Below are positions 47,776 to 56,202 of a stretch of 64,000 nucleotides of DNA, in pieces; position 1 is the first letter of the stretch; the number at the start of each line of letters is the position of its first letter. The DNA is from Thalassotalea sp. ND16A (lineage in GTDB: Bacteria > Pseudomonadota > Gammaproteobacteria > Enterobacterales > Alteromonadaceae), in the NCBI RefSeq assembly GCF_000764205.1, contig NZ_JQDZ01000067.1, positions 1 to 64,000 of the forward strand. Direction: 5' to 3'. A program made the translations under genes and the position numbers. A model generated the notes under the pieces. It was not told the DNA's origin and did not search any database. It worked only from the letters and a program-made list of their open reading frames with translations.

Positions 47776-49278
47776 ATGTCATCACAACACCCTACGTCCT
47801 TATCTGACGAAGTCATTAAAGGCACCAAGTTCTATGTTGCCATGCGGTGGTGCATCAGGGGGCTTGGCTTTATCAGCTCAGCAATTTTGGCCAGACTCCT
47901 GGTGCCGGAGGATTTTGGCCTTGTGGCAACCGTACTTGTCATCTTCGGCCTGGTCTCGCTGTTATGTGATTTTGGTGTTAACTGGGCACTGATTCAAAAT
48001 AATAAAGCAACGGATGAGCATTTTCATACCGCCTGGACCATCCGTCTACTGCAATCCGTGGTGGTTGCCGGCCTTTTGACGGCGTTCTCCCCCCTAATAG
48101 CCCAGCTTTATGGCGATATAAGGCTGGAAATGATCTGTCAAATTCTAGCCCTTGGCGCCTTGCTCAGGGGCTTTGAAAACATCGGGACGATTAAATTTCA
48201 GAAAGAGATGAAATTTTCTCAGGATTTTTCCTATAATGTTCTGCCCAAAATTATTTCCACTTGTATCACCATTGGCTTGGCTTTCTATTTCAGGTCATAT
48301 ATGGCTTTGGTTGTTGGCACCTTGTTAAGTAATCTTGTCATGGTAGTGGCAAGCTATCTGGTAATTAAATTCCGGCCAAAATTCTGTTTTACAAAAATCT
48401 CTGATCTTTGGTGTTTTTCGCAATGGGTTCTGGTGCGTAATGTCGCGGAATATATCAGCATGCAAGGCGATTTGATTATTCTCTCATTTTTATCAACACC
48501 AACAAAAATAGGCTATTACAGATGGGGCACCGAACTGTCCTTTTTAGCGATCACCGAAATCCAACAACCGTTTGGCCGGGCTTTGGTTCCGGGGTTAGCC
48601 AAAATCAAGGATGATCATGACCGGCTCATTGCCGCCTATTTAAAGGCGCTATCGATGATGACGATGGTTGCGGTTCCAGTTGCCTTGGGCTTTGGCGCGG
48701 TGTCGCATGAATTAGTGCCACTGTTTTTAGGTGGTGGCGACAAGTGGACGCCGGTGGTGCCGCTGATAGAGTCCTTGGTATTCTTCGCCATGTGTACATC
48801 AATGTATGGAATTTCAGGTAATCTGCTGATCATCTCTGGCGATGTCAAATACACTGCTTACATATACTGGATTCAGGCAGTGATAACGATGCTTACCATT
48901 TATCCGGCCTTTTATTTCGCCGGCATTCAAGGAATCGCTTATTCAAGGGCGCTGATTGGTATAGTGATGTTTCTTGTGGTCAGTGCCCTGGTGGTGAACA
49001 GATGCAAGGTGAGCTTTAAGCAGATCATCAATGTTGTTTGGCGACCGGTGACTGCGGGGGTGCTAATGTTTACCATTCTCATCAATATCTCCCAAATTGG
49101 CATCCTTGATAACGTGCTGGTTTTATTGTTCAAGATATTCCTGGGTGCAATTTTATATATTTTATTTACTCTCATATTATGGGGGTTAGCGGGAAAACCA
49201 GATGCCGCAGAAAAAGGGATTATTGCGCATATCAAAAAATATTCCTTTAATAATTGGGTAAAGGAGAAAATGAGATGA
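47776..49278 (+). CDS. Polysaccharide flippase, WzxC-like (MOP superfamily), second copy
   Basis: A 500-residue membrane protein with about 12-14 hydrophobic segments. KGTKFYVAMRWCIRGLGFIS and RLLVPEDFGLVATVLVIFGL are typical of the WzxC group. It is only distantly similar to the flippase at 19843 and probably serves a different glycan or a different step. It overlaps the following glycosyltransferase gene by four bases, so the pair is a small operon. Its base composition looks somewhat richer in G+C than the XrtA locus, by eye. Confidence 0.85.
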   Translation: MSSQHPTSLSDEVIKGTKFYVAMRWCIRGLGFISSAILARLLVPEDFGLVATVLVIFGLVSLLCDFGVNWALIQNNKATDEHFHTAWTIRLLQSVVVAGLLTAFSPLIAQLYGDIRLEMICQILALGALLRGFENIGTIKFQKEMKFSQDFSYNVLPKIISTCITIGLAFYFRSYMALVVGTLLSNLVMVVASYLVIKFRPKFCFTKISDLWCFSQWVLVRNVAEYISMQGDLIILSFLSTPTKIGYYRWGTELSFLAITEIQQPFGRALVPGLAKIKDDHDRLIAAYLKALSMMTMVAVPVALGFGAVSHELVPLFLGGGDKWTPVVPLIESLVFFAMCTSMYGISGNLLIISGDVKYTAYIYWIQAVITMLTIYPAFYFAGIQGIAYSRALIGIVMFLVVSALVVNRCKVSFKQIINVVWRPVTAGVLMFTILINISQIGILDNVLVLLFKIFLGAILYILFTLILWGLAGKPDAAEKGIIAHIKKYSFNNWVKEKMR

Positions 49279-50315
49279 GCAACAATGATAGCAAGGAAGT
49301 GTCGATAGTCGCCTTTCCCAAAAGTGGCATAGCCTATAATGAAGCGCTTTATCAGGCCTTAGAGAGCCAGGGAGTCAAGGTTACGGAAGGGGTGTTTGCC
49401 GGTCGCTGGCTGTTAAAAAATTTAAAGAAATTTGATAGTGTTCATCTGCATTGGCCGTCTTTTTTCTATGCGACAAAAAAAGGCATGCTGTCAGAGGTTA
49501 TAGCTTTTATAAAATTCTGTTTGTTTCTGCTCTACATTAAAATTAAATGCAGTTCATTATATTGGACGGCACATAACCTTTATCCACATAACCCCAGTTC
49601 AACACCATTTATTGATAAAATAGCCCGGTGGCTGGTAATTTTATTATGCTCAAAGGTATTTGTTCACCGAGAGACCGCAGCTAAAACTCTGATTAATGAG
49701 TTTCCACTGGTAAAATCGAAATTGAAAATAATTGAACACGGCAGTTGGGTCGACTACTATCCCAAAACGATCACCCGTGTAAAAGCACGATCTTATTTTA
49801 ATATTGCAGAAGATCAGACCGTATATTTATTCATTGGCTTATGCTCGAAATATAAAAATGTGCATCTGCTAACAGAAGCTTTCGAATATCTGCCCAACAA
49901 TTCCATGCTGCTGATTGCCGGCAAATTTCAGGATCAGGACTATTATAAAAAAGTCATTGCTTCACTGGGCAAGATAACTGAGAAGAAATTCCACATCGAG
50001 GCAACATTCATTCCAGATGAGAAGTTGCAAAATTACTTATTGGCTTGTGATGTTGTGGTCTTGCCTTACGAAGAATCCCTAACCTCCGGTGCCGCGGTTC
50101 TTGCCTTAGGGTTTGGACGGCCGGTAATTGCCCCCAAACTGGGTTATCTTACGGATATCATCACTGATGATTGTGGTATCTTATATCATCCCAATGAAAT
50201 AAAGGAATTAGTTTCCGCGATGGAAAAGTTTCCGACCAGAAAATATTCAGAATGTAAAATTTTGGAAAATGCCTATGCTCTTACCTGGGATAGTGCCTGT
50301 GACGCTTTAAAGTAG
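49275..50315 (+). CDS. Glycosyltransferase (GT-B, family 4-like)
   Basis: A 346-residue enzyme. The acceptor domain contains VHLHWPSFF and LYWTAHNLYPHN, patterns seen in GumK/GT4-like enzymes acting on lipid-linked sugars. The donor domain has YLFIGLCSKYKNVHLL, LLIAGKFQD and LPYEESLTSGAAVLALGFGRPVIAPKLG. The ATG at 49275 is eight bases after AAGGAG and overlaps the flippase stop (ATGA); a longer frame starts at 49254. The substrate is unknown. Confidence 0.82.
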   Translation: MSNNDSKEVSIVAFPKSGIAYNEALYQALESQGVKVTEGVFAGRWLLKNLKKFDSVHLHWPSFFYATKKGMLSEVIAFIKFCLFLLYIKIKCSSLYWTAHNLYPHNPSSTPFIDKIARWLVILLCSKVFVHRETAAKTLINEFPLVKSKLKIIEHGSWVDYYPKTITRVKARSYFNIAEDQTVYLFIGLCSKYKNVHLLTEAFEYLPNNSMLLIAGKFQDQDYYKKVIASLGKITEKKFHIEATFIPDEKLQNYLLACDVVVLPYEESLTSGAAVLALGFGRPVIAPKLGYLTDIITDDCGILYHPNEIKELVSAMEKFPTRKYSECKILENAYALTWDSACDALK

Positions 50316-50321
50316 TTATCA

Positions 50322-50411
50322 ATGAATGCTATTATTTTTTGTTTTATGGTTTTCTTCGCTGCCTTATTTCCCTATTATGTTGTTTATCAGACAAATTTTA
50401 ATGCATTATGA
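50322..50411 (+). CDS. Possible 29-residue hydrophobic peptide
   Basis: A short frame encodes 29 residues starting MNAIIFCFMVFFAALFPYYV, almost entirely hydrophobic. It begins six bases after the glycosyltransferase stop, and its TGA overlaps the ATG of the next gene (ATGA). There is no clear ribosome binding site, only AAAGTAG upstream. Coupling favours a real gene, the weak start argues against; I leave it as possible. Confidence 0.3.
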   Translation: MNAIIFCFMVFFAALFPYYVVYQTNFNAL

Positions 50412-51085
50412 TGAACGATAAACCTCGAGCCATTGCTCAGCAAATAGAAAAAAAGCAACAATGCCACGCGATTCTGGCAGGTAATTTGGTCGCCAAGCCG
50501 GAAATTCGCTATCGCGCTAACCCGGTTGTACCTATAGCGGAATTTGTTATTGCCACCAACCATTCCTGGTTTGATAAGAAATCAAATTCCTATAAAGACT
50601 GGACCAGTTATCATGCCTGTCACTTTGAAGGACAGCATGTAGAAAAGCATTTTTTGCATGCTGACAAAGGTCAGTTATTACTCATCCATGGCGCTTTAGC
50701 AACCTCAGATAAAACATCAAAAGATTTCATCCAGGTGGAATCGCTGTCATTATTAGGCAAAGGCATACACAGTGGCATTAATCAGATCATTTGCAATGCC
50801 ACGCTTAGCTCAGAAGTGAAATTAGTGAAAACCGAAAATAACGTTAGCCTTGCCGAATTTACCGTCAGCATAAATGAGCCAGGCTTTGTCGAATCAGATC
50901 ATCATTTTAACGGTCAAAAAATTCAACGCTTGGTTCACCTTTGGGGGAAAACTGCAGAGTACTTTGCCGGTAAAGTTAAGGATAATGAACAGTTATTAAT
51001 TACAGGTAGCGTAAGCTATGTTAGTAATAACAAACAGCAACAGTTTATTGATGCCAAACGGGTTATAATCTGCCCAACGAAATAG
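50408..51085 (+). CDS. Protein with two SSB-like OB folds
   Basis: A 225-residue protein built from two single-stranded-DNA-binding OB folds. The first, about residues 12-115, has AILAGNLVAKPEIRYRAN and IAEFVIATNHSWFD; the second, about 120-222, has ICNATLSSEVKLVKTENN, LAEFTVSIN and LVHLWGKTAEYFAGKVKDNE, the last a typical SSB surface. It lacks the acidic C-terminal tail that SSB uses to recruit partners, so it is not the housekeeping SSB. It may be a specialised or PriB-like binding protein. It has no visible partner gene. Two consecutive ATG codons (50408, 50411) are possible starts. Confidence 0.7.
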   Translation: MMNDKPRAIAQQIEKKQQCHAILAGNLVAKPEIRYRANPVVPIAEFVIATNHSWFDKKSNSYKDWTSYHACHFEGQHVEKHFLHADKGQLLLIHGALATSDKTSKDFIQVESLSLLGKGIHSGINQIICNATLSSEVKLVKTENNVSLAEFTVSINEPGFVESDHHFNGQKIQRLVHLWGKTAEYFAGKVKDNEQLLITGSVSYVSNNKQQQFIDAKRVIICPTK

Positions 51086-51144
51086 GCATGTTATTGTTCT
51101 GTTAACACGCCATATAAAAAATTTAACATCAAGTAAACCGTCTG

Positions 51145-51807
51145 ATGAAATACATAAATGAAATTAAATTTATTGGTATCTTTTTACTAATAAGTGCTGC
51201 TATTGCCCTAATTTTTCAGTTTTCCGGGTTCATAGATCAATTCGATCAACGCTGGATAGAGCAAAATATCCATGACAAAGGGCAGTCAGGGCTCTTGTAT
51301 TTTATTGCCGTAATTGCTTTGGCAACGAGTGTCGGCCTGCCAAGACAAGTAGCCGCCTTTGCTGCAGGCTATGCCTTCGGTATTTGGCAAGGTACAGTGG
51401 TTGCTACATTTGCCGCAGCGTTAGGTTGCGGCCTTAGCTTTAGTTTTGCCCGCTTTATTGCCAGACCAATGGTACTCAAGCATCTAAATGACAAAGTCGA
51501 AATTTTTAACCGCTTTTTACAGCACGATACCTTTCAAAAAACGTTTATCATCCGCTTAATACCTGCTGGCAATAATTTCTTGTTAAACCTGGCGGCAGGT
51601 GTTGCTAACATTAACGCCTTTCGATTTATTAGCGGCTCGTACATAGGCTATTTTCCACAAATGGCGATCTTTGCTTTGGCGGGCAGTGGCGTACAATTAA
51701 TGTCATATTGGCAGATTGGCGCCAGTGCTCTGTTAAGTGTTATTGCTATTTTGTTGAGCTATCGATTGTATCGCAGATATGAATCAGATCTACAAATTAA
51801 TAACTAG
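51145..51807 (+). CDS. TVP38/TMEM64 family (VTT domain) membrane protein
   Basis: A 220-residue inner-membrane protein with five or six hydrophobic segments. LATSVGLPRQVAAFAAGYAFG and KTFIIRLIPAGNNFLLNLAAGV are the VTT-domain landmarks (FxxRLIP followed by NLAAG). Members are related to DedA and are thought to move lipids or keep envelope homeostasis. It stands alone, ahead of a strong hairpin at 51820. Confidence 0.88.
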   Translation: MKYINEIKFIGIFLLISAAIALIFQFSGFIDQFDQRWIEQNIHDKGQSGLLYFIAVIALATSVGLPRQVAAFAAGYAFGIWQGTVVATFAAALGCGLSFSFARFIARPMVLKHLNDKVEIFNRFLQHDTFQKTFIIRLIPAGNNFLLNLAAGVANINAFRFISGSYIGYFPQMAIFALAGSGVQLMSYWQIGASALLSVIAILLSYRLYRRYESDLQINN

Positions 51808-51819
51808 ATGGAAAGTAAA

Positions 51820-51848
51820 CAAGAGGTAGCTAGTTTGGCTGCCTCTTG
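51820..51848. terminator. Terminator-like hairpin between convergent genes
   Basis: An 11-pair stem, CAAGAGGTAGC (51820-51830) with GCTGCCTCTTG (51838-51848), contains one G-T pair and a seven-base loop. It lies 13 bases after the stop of the VTT-domain gene. The T tract behind it is short (CTTTTC), so it may be a weak or bidirectional terminator. Confidence 0.65.
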
Positions 51849-51863
51849 CTTTTCAGATAAAGG

Positions 51864-52139
51864 TTAAACTAAGGAGGTTAACATTTCTTCAGCATAACTG
51901 ACCAAGGGCTGGTTGTTTCGAATTTTAGCGACATAATCGGGGTTAGCGATAAACGGCCGACCAATTGCGATAAGATCAAACTGGTCTCTCTCTATTGCTG
52001 TACTTGCCGTTTCAGCACTGTAACTACCGACACCTACTAAGGTTTGATTATAGTTAGCTCTAACATAACTAGAAACACGACCCCCTAAGTAGTCAAATTC
52101 CATGCCATCATCAAAAATACCAATATGCAGAAAGGGCAA
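51864..52139 (-). pseudogene. C-terminal remnant of an old-yellow-enzyme (NADH:flavin oxidoreductase)
   Basis: Ninety-one codons match only the last quarter of an old yellow enzyme: HIGIFDDGMEFDYLGGR, LVGVGSYSAETAS and DLIAIGRPFIANPDYV, the last forming part of the FMN phosphate site. The catalytic and most FMN-binding residues, about 270 positions, are absent, and the homology begins right at the dsbA terminator. The frame opens with TTG at 52139 and has no ribosome binding site. It is a deletion remnant and is unlikely to make a working protein. Confidence 0.85.
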
Positions 52140-52141
52140 AC

Positions 52142-52164
52142 AAAAAAAGGCCCCGTAGGGCCTT
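52142..52164 (-). terminator. Rho-independent terminator of dsbA
   Basis: On the minus strand AAGGCCC, loop TACG and GGGCCTT form a seven-pair stem followed by a run of T (52148-52142). It lies 28 bases after the dsbA stop and is a textbook terminator. Confidence 0.9.
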
Positions 52165-52191
52165 AGTAAAATAGTATCAAGTTGTTGAATA

Positions 52192-52827
52192 TTATTTCAG
52201 CGTTAATAAATGCAAAACAAGATTTTTATAGTCATTTAAGAAATCCTTTTTATCTAAGCCGCCAGCTTCAACTTTGTATTTTCCATTGACAATAATCGTT
52301 GGTACGCCAGTAATAGCGCCTTTACGTGTCATCTCGTCCTGGAATTTTTTCATTTGCTTGGCTTTTGAATTAACCCCGAAGCTGCTCATCAACTTCTCAA
52401 ATTTTTCGCCATCAGCGCCAACACTTTCAAATAACTTGCGTAACTCTGCAGTCGAAGCAAGAGGTTTACGTTGTACTTGAATGGCATCAAACATTGCCGC
52501 AACTAAGGTTTCTTTTTGCGGCATTTGCATTGCAACAACCAAAGCCTTAGTGATATTAAATTGCACTTCCGGACTGGCCGCTCGTAAAAAATCTACGTGG
52601 TTTTTTTCAAAGCTAGAGCCTGCAGGTAATGACTTGGCAATGTCTTTCATTAATGGCTCAAAGCGTAAACAGTGAGGACAGTAGAACGAAAAATACTCGC
52701 GCACTTCTGGTTTAGCACTCACTTTTTCGTTAACGACGGAGTAATGCGTACCTTCTTTATAATCGGCAGCTTGTGAAGCGAATGGCACGAGTAAGGCCAC
52801 AAATATCATACTGATAAATTTTTTCAT
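52192..52827 (-). CDS. dsbA: Thiol:disulfide interchange protein DsbA
   Basis: A 211-residue periplasmic oxidoreductase. The signal peptide ends at FASQA (residue 20), and the thioredoxin-fold active site is CPHC (C50-C53) in FYCPHCLRFE. The cis-proline is in TGVPTIIVNG. It forms disulfide bonds in exported proteins; the cysteine-rich heme-motif proteins in this window are possible clients. It follows srkA, the same order as in enterobacteria. Confidence 0.96.
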   Translation of the reverse strand: MKKFISMIFVALLVPFASQAADYKEGTHYSVVNEKVSAKPEVREYFSFYCPHCLRFEPLMKDIAKSLPAGSSFEKNHVDFLRAASPEVQFNITKALVVAMQMPQKETLVAAMFDAIQVQRKPLASTAELRKLFESVGADGEKFEKLMSSFGVNSKAKQMKKFQDEMTRKGAITGVPTIIVNGKYKVEAGGLDKKDFLNDYKNLVLHLLTLK

Positions 52828-52890
52828 ATTTTCTAAAATCCTTGCATATTTTTATCTGTCTATTTGGCATCGGTAATCGTTAACCTTGAT

Positions 52891-53883
52891 TTAAAAATGC
52901 TGGTTCAAGCTTAAACTTGGCTCTTGTAAAACTGCATATTGCTCTTTTAACATTAAAATCTGCTGTTCCCAATACTTCTCGGTATTAAACCAGGGAAAGT
53001 TACGGGGAAATGCCGGATCTTGCCAGCGCTTAGTTAACCATGCCATATAGTTAATTAATCTCATTGTTCGCAATGATTCTATCAGTGATAGCTGGCTATG
53101 TTCAAATGAAAAAAACTCCTCATAACCCAAAAGCAGTGTATCCAATTGTAACAGCTTGTTTTGTCGGTCTCCGGAAAGCATCATCCACAAGTCCTGAATC
53201 GCAGGGCCAGTACGGCAATCATCAAGGTCGACAAAGTGTGGTCCGGCATCGGTCCAGAGGATATTGCCGGCATGGCAATCGCCATGTAAACGGATCTGGG
53301 TTTGTGGTTTGTATTGTCCTGCAGCTAACTCGATCACCTGATCCAAAATGGTAAAAAATGGTGTCTGCAAACCCGGACTCACCATATCGCCAGCACGAAT
53401 TATCGTGCGAGCTTGCACTAAACTTTCTTCCGTACTTATCATTGGCCGGTGCACAAACGCTTGCTGGCTGGCAACGGCATGAATGCGCCCGACAAAGCGC
53501 CCCATCCATTCAAGTTGGTCTAAATTATCCACTTCAAAAATACGACCGCCACGGCAAGGGAATACCGCAAAATAAAAGCCTTTATGGCTAAATACACTTA
53601 TCCCGTCACGAACTAGTGGTGCCACTATCGGTAATTCTTCTGCGGCCAGTTCAAGGGCAAAATCATGCTCTTCCACAATGGCGGCTAACGACCAACGGTT
53701 CGGACGATAAAACTTGGTAACATATTTAATGTTGTCATCGTCATGAAACTGGTATACCCGGTTTTCATAACTATTTAATGCCAGCAATCCGCTGGCTACA
53801 CTAAATCCCGCCGCTTCCAAACCATCAATAATGGTGTCGGGATTAAGTGTGCTAAAACTAAAATCTGCCAAGGGAGCCGCCAT
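52891..53883 (-). CDS. srkA: Stress response kinase SrkA (YihE/RdoA)
   Basis: A 330-residue eukaryotic-like protein kinase of the choline-kinase-like fold. VTKFYRPNRWS includes the ATP-binding lysine, LHGDCHAGNILW is the catalytic loop and FVDLDDCRTGP the metal-binding aspartate. In Escherichia coli it counters MazF-linked death and is encoded next to dsbA, as here. It shares TAATG with the ccoG stop, so the genes are coupled. Confidence 0.95.
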   Translation of the reverse strand: MAAPLADFSFSTLNPDTIIDGLEAAGFSVASGLLALNSYENRVYQFHDDDNIKYVTKFYRPNRWSLAAIVEEHDFALELAAEELPIVAPLVRDGISVFSHKGFYFAVFPCRGGRIFEVDNLDQLEWMGRFVGRIHAVASQQAFVHRPMISTEESLVQARTIIRAGDMVSPGLQTPFFTILDQVIELAAGQYKPQTQIRLHGDCHAGNILWTDAGPHFVDLDDCRTGPAIQDLWMMLSGDRQNKLLQLDTLLLGYEEFFSFEHSQLSLIESLRTMRLINYMAWLTKRWQDPAFPRNFPWFNTEKYWEQQILMLKEQYAVLQEPSLSLNQHF

Positions 53884-55367
53884 TATCGTTTATTGAAAAA
53901 TTTGCTGCCTTGTTTAATGATCACATCATTATCCGTTGGCTCTATTTTTTGAATGACAAAGGATATATCTGTCATATATTGCTTAATCTCAACAGGATCA
54001 ATGGCAATGCTGATGGTAATGGTATGGATATCCGCAGCCTTAATCGTGACTTTTTTGTCCCCTTGCCATTGATAATTTGCGAAACCTTCAACACTAATTT
54101 GGTAAGTGCTTTCAACTTGCGATTTATTCAATATCTTCAAGGTGTAAACGTTTTCCACAAAGCCGTCGATATTTTCACGAGCGAGGGTATTTCGGTCACG
54201 AATAATATCCAATTGCAGCGGCACCCGGGTTGCCAAATCGGCGATAAAAAACCCACACATCAATAATAATACCGTAGCATAGACAAATAATTTCGGCCGA
54301 AGGATATGTACGTGCTTTCCTTGTAACGCGGTTTCTGTGGTGTAACGGATTAAGCCTTTGTTGTACTTCATCTTTTCCATAACGCCGTCACAGGCATCGG
54401 CACAGGCACCACAGTTAATGCATTCGTATTGCAAACCGTTACGAATATCGATACCGGTAGGGCACACTTCCACACACAAACTGCAATCGATGCAATCGCC
54501 TAACCCTAATTCTTTAGGGTCAGCTTTTCGTCCGCGTGGACCTCTGCTTTCACCACGATTGGCATCATAAGAGACTGTTAGTGTATTTTGGTCAAACATC
54601 GCCGATTGAAAACGAGAATAGGGGCACATATGCAAACACATCACCTCTCGCATCCAACCGGCATTACCATAAGTACAAAAAGCAAAGAAGGTGATCACAC
54701 TCACCACCGTAATGGAGGCGCTAAAGGTGAAAAAGTCTATGGTGAGTTGTTGCATCGGGGTGAAATAGCCGGCAAATGTTAACGCCGTTAGGGTGGAGAA
54801 GATTAACCAACAACCATGTTTTGCCGATTTCCGCCACAATTTATCAAAATTCATCGCTTGTTGATCTAAGCGTTTGCGCTTATTCGCCGCTCCTTCAAAT
54901 TTCTCTTCAAACCAAATAAAAATGAAGGTCCAAACGGTTTGCGGGCACAAGTAACCACACCACACCCGACCAAGGAACGTGGTGACAAAAAATAATAAAA
55001 ACGCACTAATGATAAAGAGCCAGGCCAATAAGGTTAAATCTTGTGGCCATAAGGTAAGCCCCCACAGATTAAAGCGTTGTTCGCCGATATCAAATAATAT
55101 GGCTTGCTGACCGTTATACTGCAGCCAGGGCAGAACGGCAAACAGTGCCAAAAAGAAGAAATTCATCTTGCGGCGAATTGCTTGAAAAACCCCTGTTACT
55201 TTTCGAACATAGATTTGATCGCGAGGTTTGTATTGTTCAACGCCGGAATCTTTCGGTTTTTCAATCCTAATATTTTTTACTGGAATGGTTTTAACAGGTA
55301 TTGCTTTAGAATGAGTTTTCGTTTGAGTTGTCTGTTCTGCTGATTTAGGCCTTTGCTGGTCAACCAT
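53883..55367 (-). CDS. ccoG: Cytochrome c oxidase accessory protein CcoG
   Basis: A 494-residue membrane iron-sulfur protein (FixG/RdxA family). GRVWCGYLCPQTVWTFIF in the second half of the membrane part, then two [4Fe-4S] clusters, CIDCSLCVEVCP and CINCGACADACD, and a C-terminal Ig-like domain. It helps copper delivery to cbb3 oxidase. The cbb3 structural genes are not nearby. A lysine-rich N-terminal stretch of about 70 residues precedes the first membrane segment. Confidence 0.95.
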   Translation of the reverse strand: MVDQQRPKSAEQTTQTKTHSKAIPVKTIPVKNIRIEKPKDSGVEQYKPRDQIYVRKVTGVFQAIRRKMNFFFLALFAVLPWLQYNGQQAILFDIGEQRFNLWGLTLWPQDLTLLAWLFIISAFLLFFVTTFLGRVWCGYLCPQTVWTFIFIWFEEKFEGAANKRKRLDQQAMNFDKLWRKSAKHGCWLIFSTLTALTFAGYFTPMQQLTIDFFTFSASITVVSVITFFAFCTYGNAGWMREVMCLHMCPYSRFQSAMFDQNTLTVSYDANRGESRGPRGRKADPKELGLGDCIDCSLCVEVCPTGIDIRNGLQYECINCGACADACDGVMEKMKYNKGLIRYTTETALQGKHVHILRPKLFVYATVLLLMCGFFIADLATRVPLQLDIIRDRNTLARENIDGFVENVYTLKILNKSQVESTYQISVEGFANYQWQGDKKVTIKAADIHTITISIAIDPVEIKQYMTDISFVIQKIEPTDNDVIIKQGSKFFNKR

Positions 55368-55535
55368 AACCTTTCCCGAATGCGCTTAGTCTTTTTATGG
55401 GCTAATTATAACAATAAAGGCATATTATTGTGTGATTTAGATTAACTTTTTCAGTTTTTTTAGCATTTATACAAAAATACGGTATTATCTAAATTATATA
55501 CAAGTTAATTTGCGCAACCAGCAGGGATCAGGACT

Positions 55536-55892
55536 ATGAAAAACATATTAATAATCATTGTCGCCATTGCAGTATATCTGCACTTTTACCCGAATGAGCA
55601 AGTCAATGAGTGGTACGATACTTATATTGGCCAGGCCAAACAGAGTTTTTCGGAAGTAGCCGAGACCAAAGTCAAAGTTGCACCCAGTAAGCTGCTCAAC
55701 GAATTAAAAAGAGATTTTGACAAGTACACAAAAGGTGAAATCGCATATCTCGAAAAAATTGCTTCATCGAGAAGCTCTGTGCGCGCCTTTCATCAAGAAT
55801 ATTGCGATAAAAACAACGGAAATTCCAGATTACGCCACGAACATCTGAAGAAGGTGTGCAGTACCATAGAACAATATCGCATTCATAATTAA
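55536..55892 (+). CDS. Small membrane-anchored or exported protein of unknown function
   Basis: A 118-residue protein. Residues 3-17 (NILIIIVAIAVYLHF) form a single hydrophobic segment, either a signal anchor or a signal peptide without clear cleavage site. The rest is soluble, helical in character and basic at the end, with two cysteines (EYCDKN and KVCSTI) that could pair. I do not recognise a family. It diverges from ccoG and converges with fdsD, whose stop is three bases away. The ATG follows CAGGGATCAGG. Confidence 0.7.
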   Translation: MKNILIIIVAIAVYLHFYPNEQVNEWYDTYIGQAKQSFSEVAETKVKVAPSKLLNELKRDFDKYTKGEIAYLEKIASSRSSVRAFHQEYCDKNNGNSRLRHEHLKKVCSTIEQYRIHN

Positions 55893-55895
55893 CGA

Positions 55896-56123
55896 CTAGG
55901 TGTTGGCGATAAGAATGTCCAGCGCTTGCTTCGACACTGGCAATAATTGTTCACCATCACTTTGATAATATTCAATGACATCTACTTTCATCGACTTCGC
56001 CCAAAATGCCACGATATGGTGGGCAACTTCAACTGCCGCCTGCTGTTCATCTCCAGCCAAACAAATGTTTGCTGCAATTTGATTGAGCATTTTGATTAAA
56101 TTTTGCAGTTTTAGCGACAACAT
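55896..56123 (-). CDS. fdsD: Formate dehydrogenase subunit delta (FdsD)
   Basis: A 75-residue protein of the FdsD family. KMLNQIAANICLAGDEQQAA, HHIVAFWAKSM and PVSKQALDIL fit the family consensus (Met-xx-Gln-Ile-xx-Asn, FWxxxM). It is needed for assembly or stability of the FdsABG enzyme. It starts 79 bases after fdsA with AAGGA six bases upstream. The space between fdsA and fdsD, where fdsC is found in other bacteria, is too short for a gene. Confidence 0.88.
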   Translation of the reverse strand: MLSLKLQNLIKMLNQIAANICLAGDEQQAAVEVAHHIVAFWAKSMKVDVIEYYQSDGEQLLPVSKQALDILIANT

Positions 56124-56202
56124 AGTTTTTCCTTTAAGCCTATTGGTGCGGCCAAAGCCGGCCTATATAGAACTGGCCAGCGCAACCTTATTAATTTTGT
56201 GA

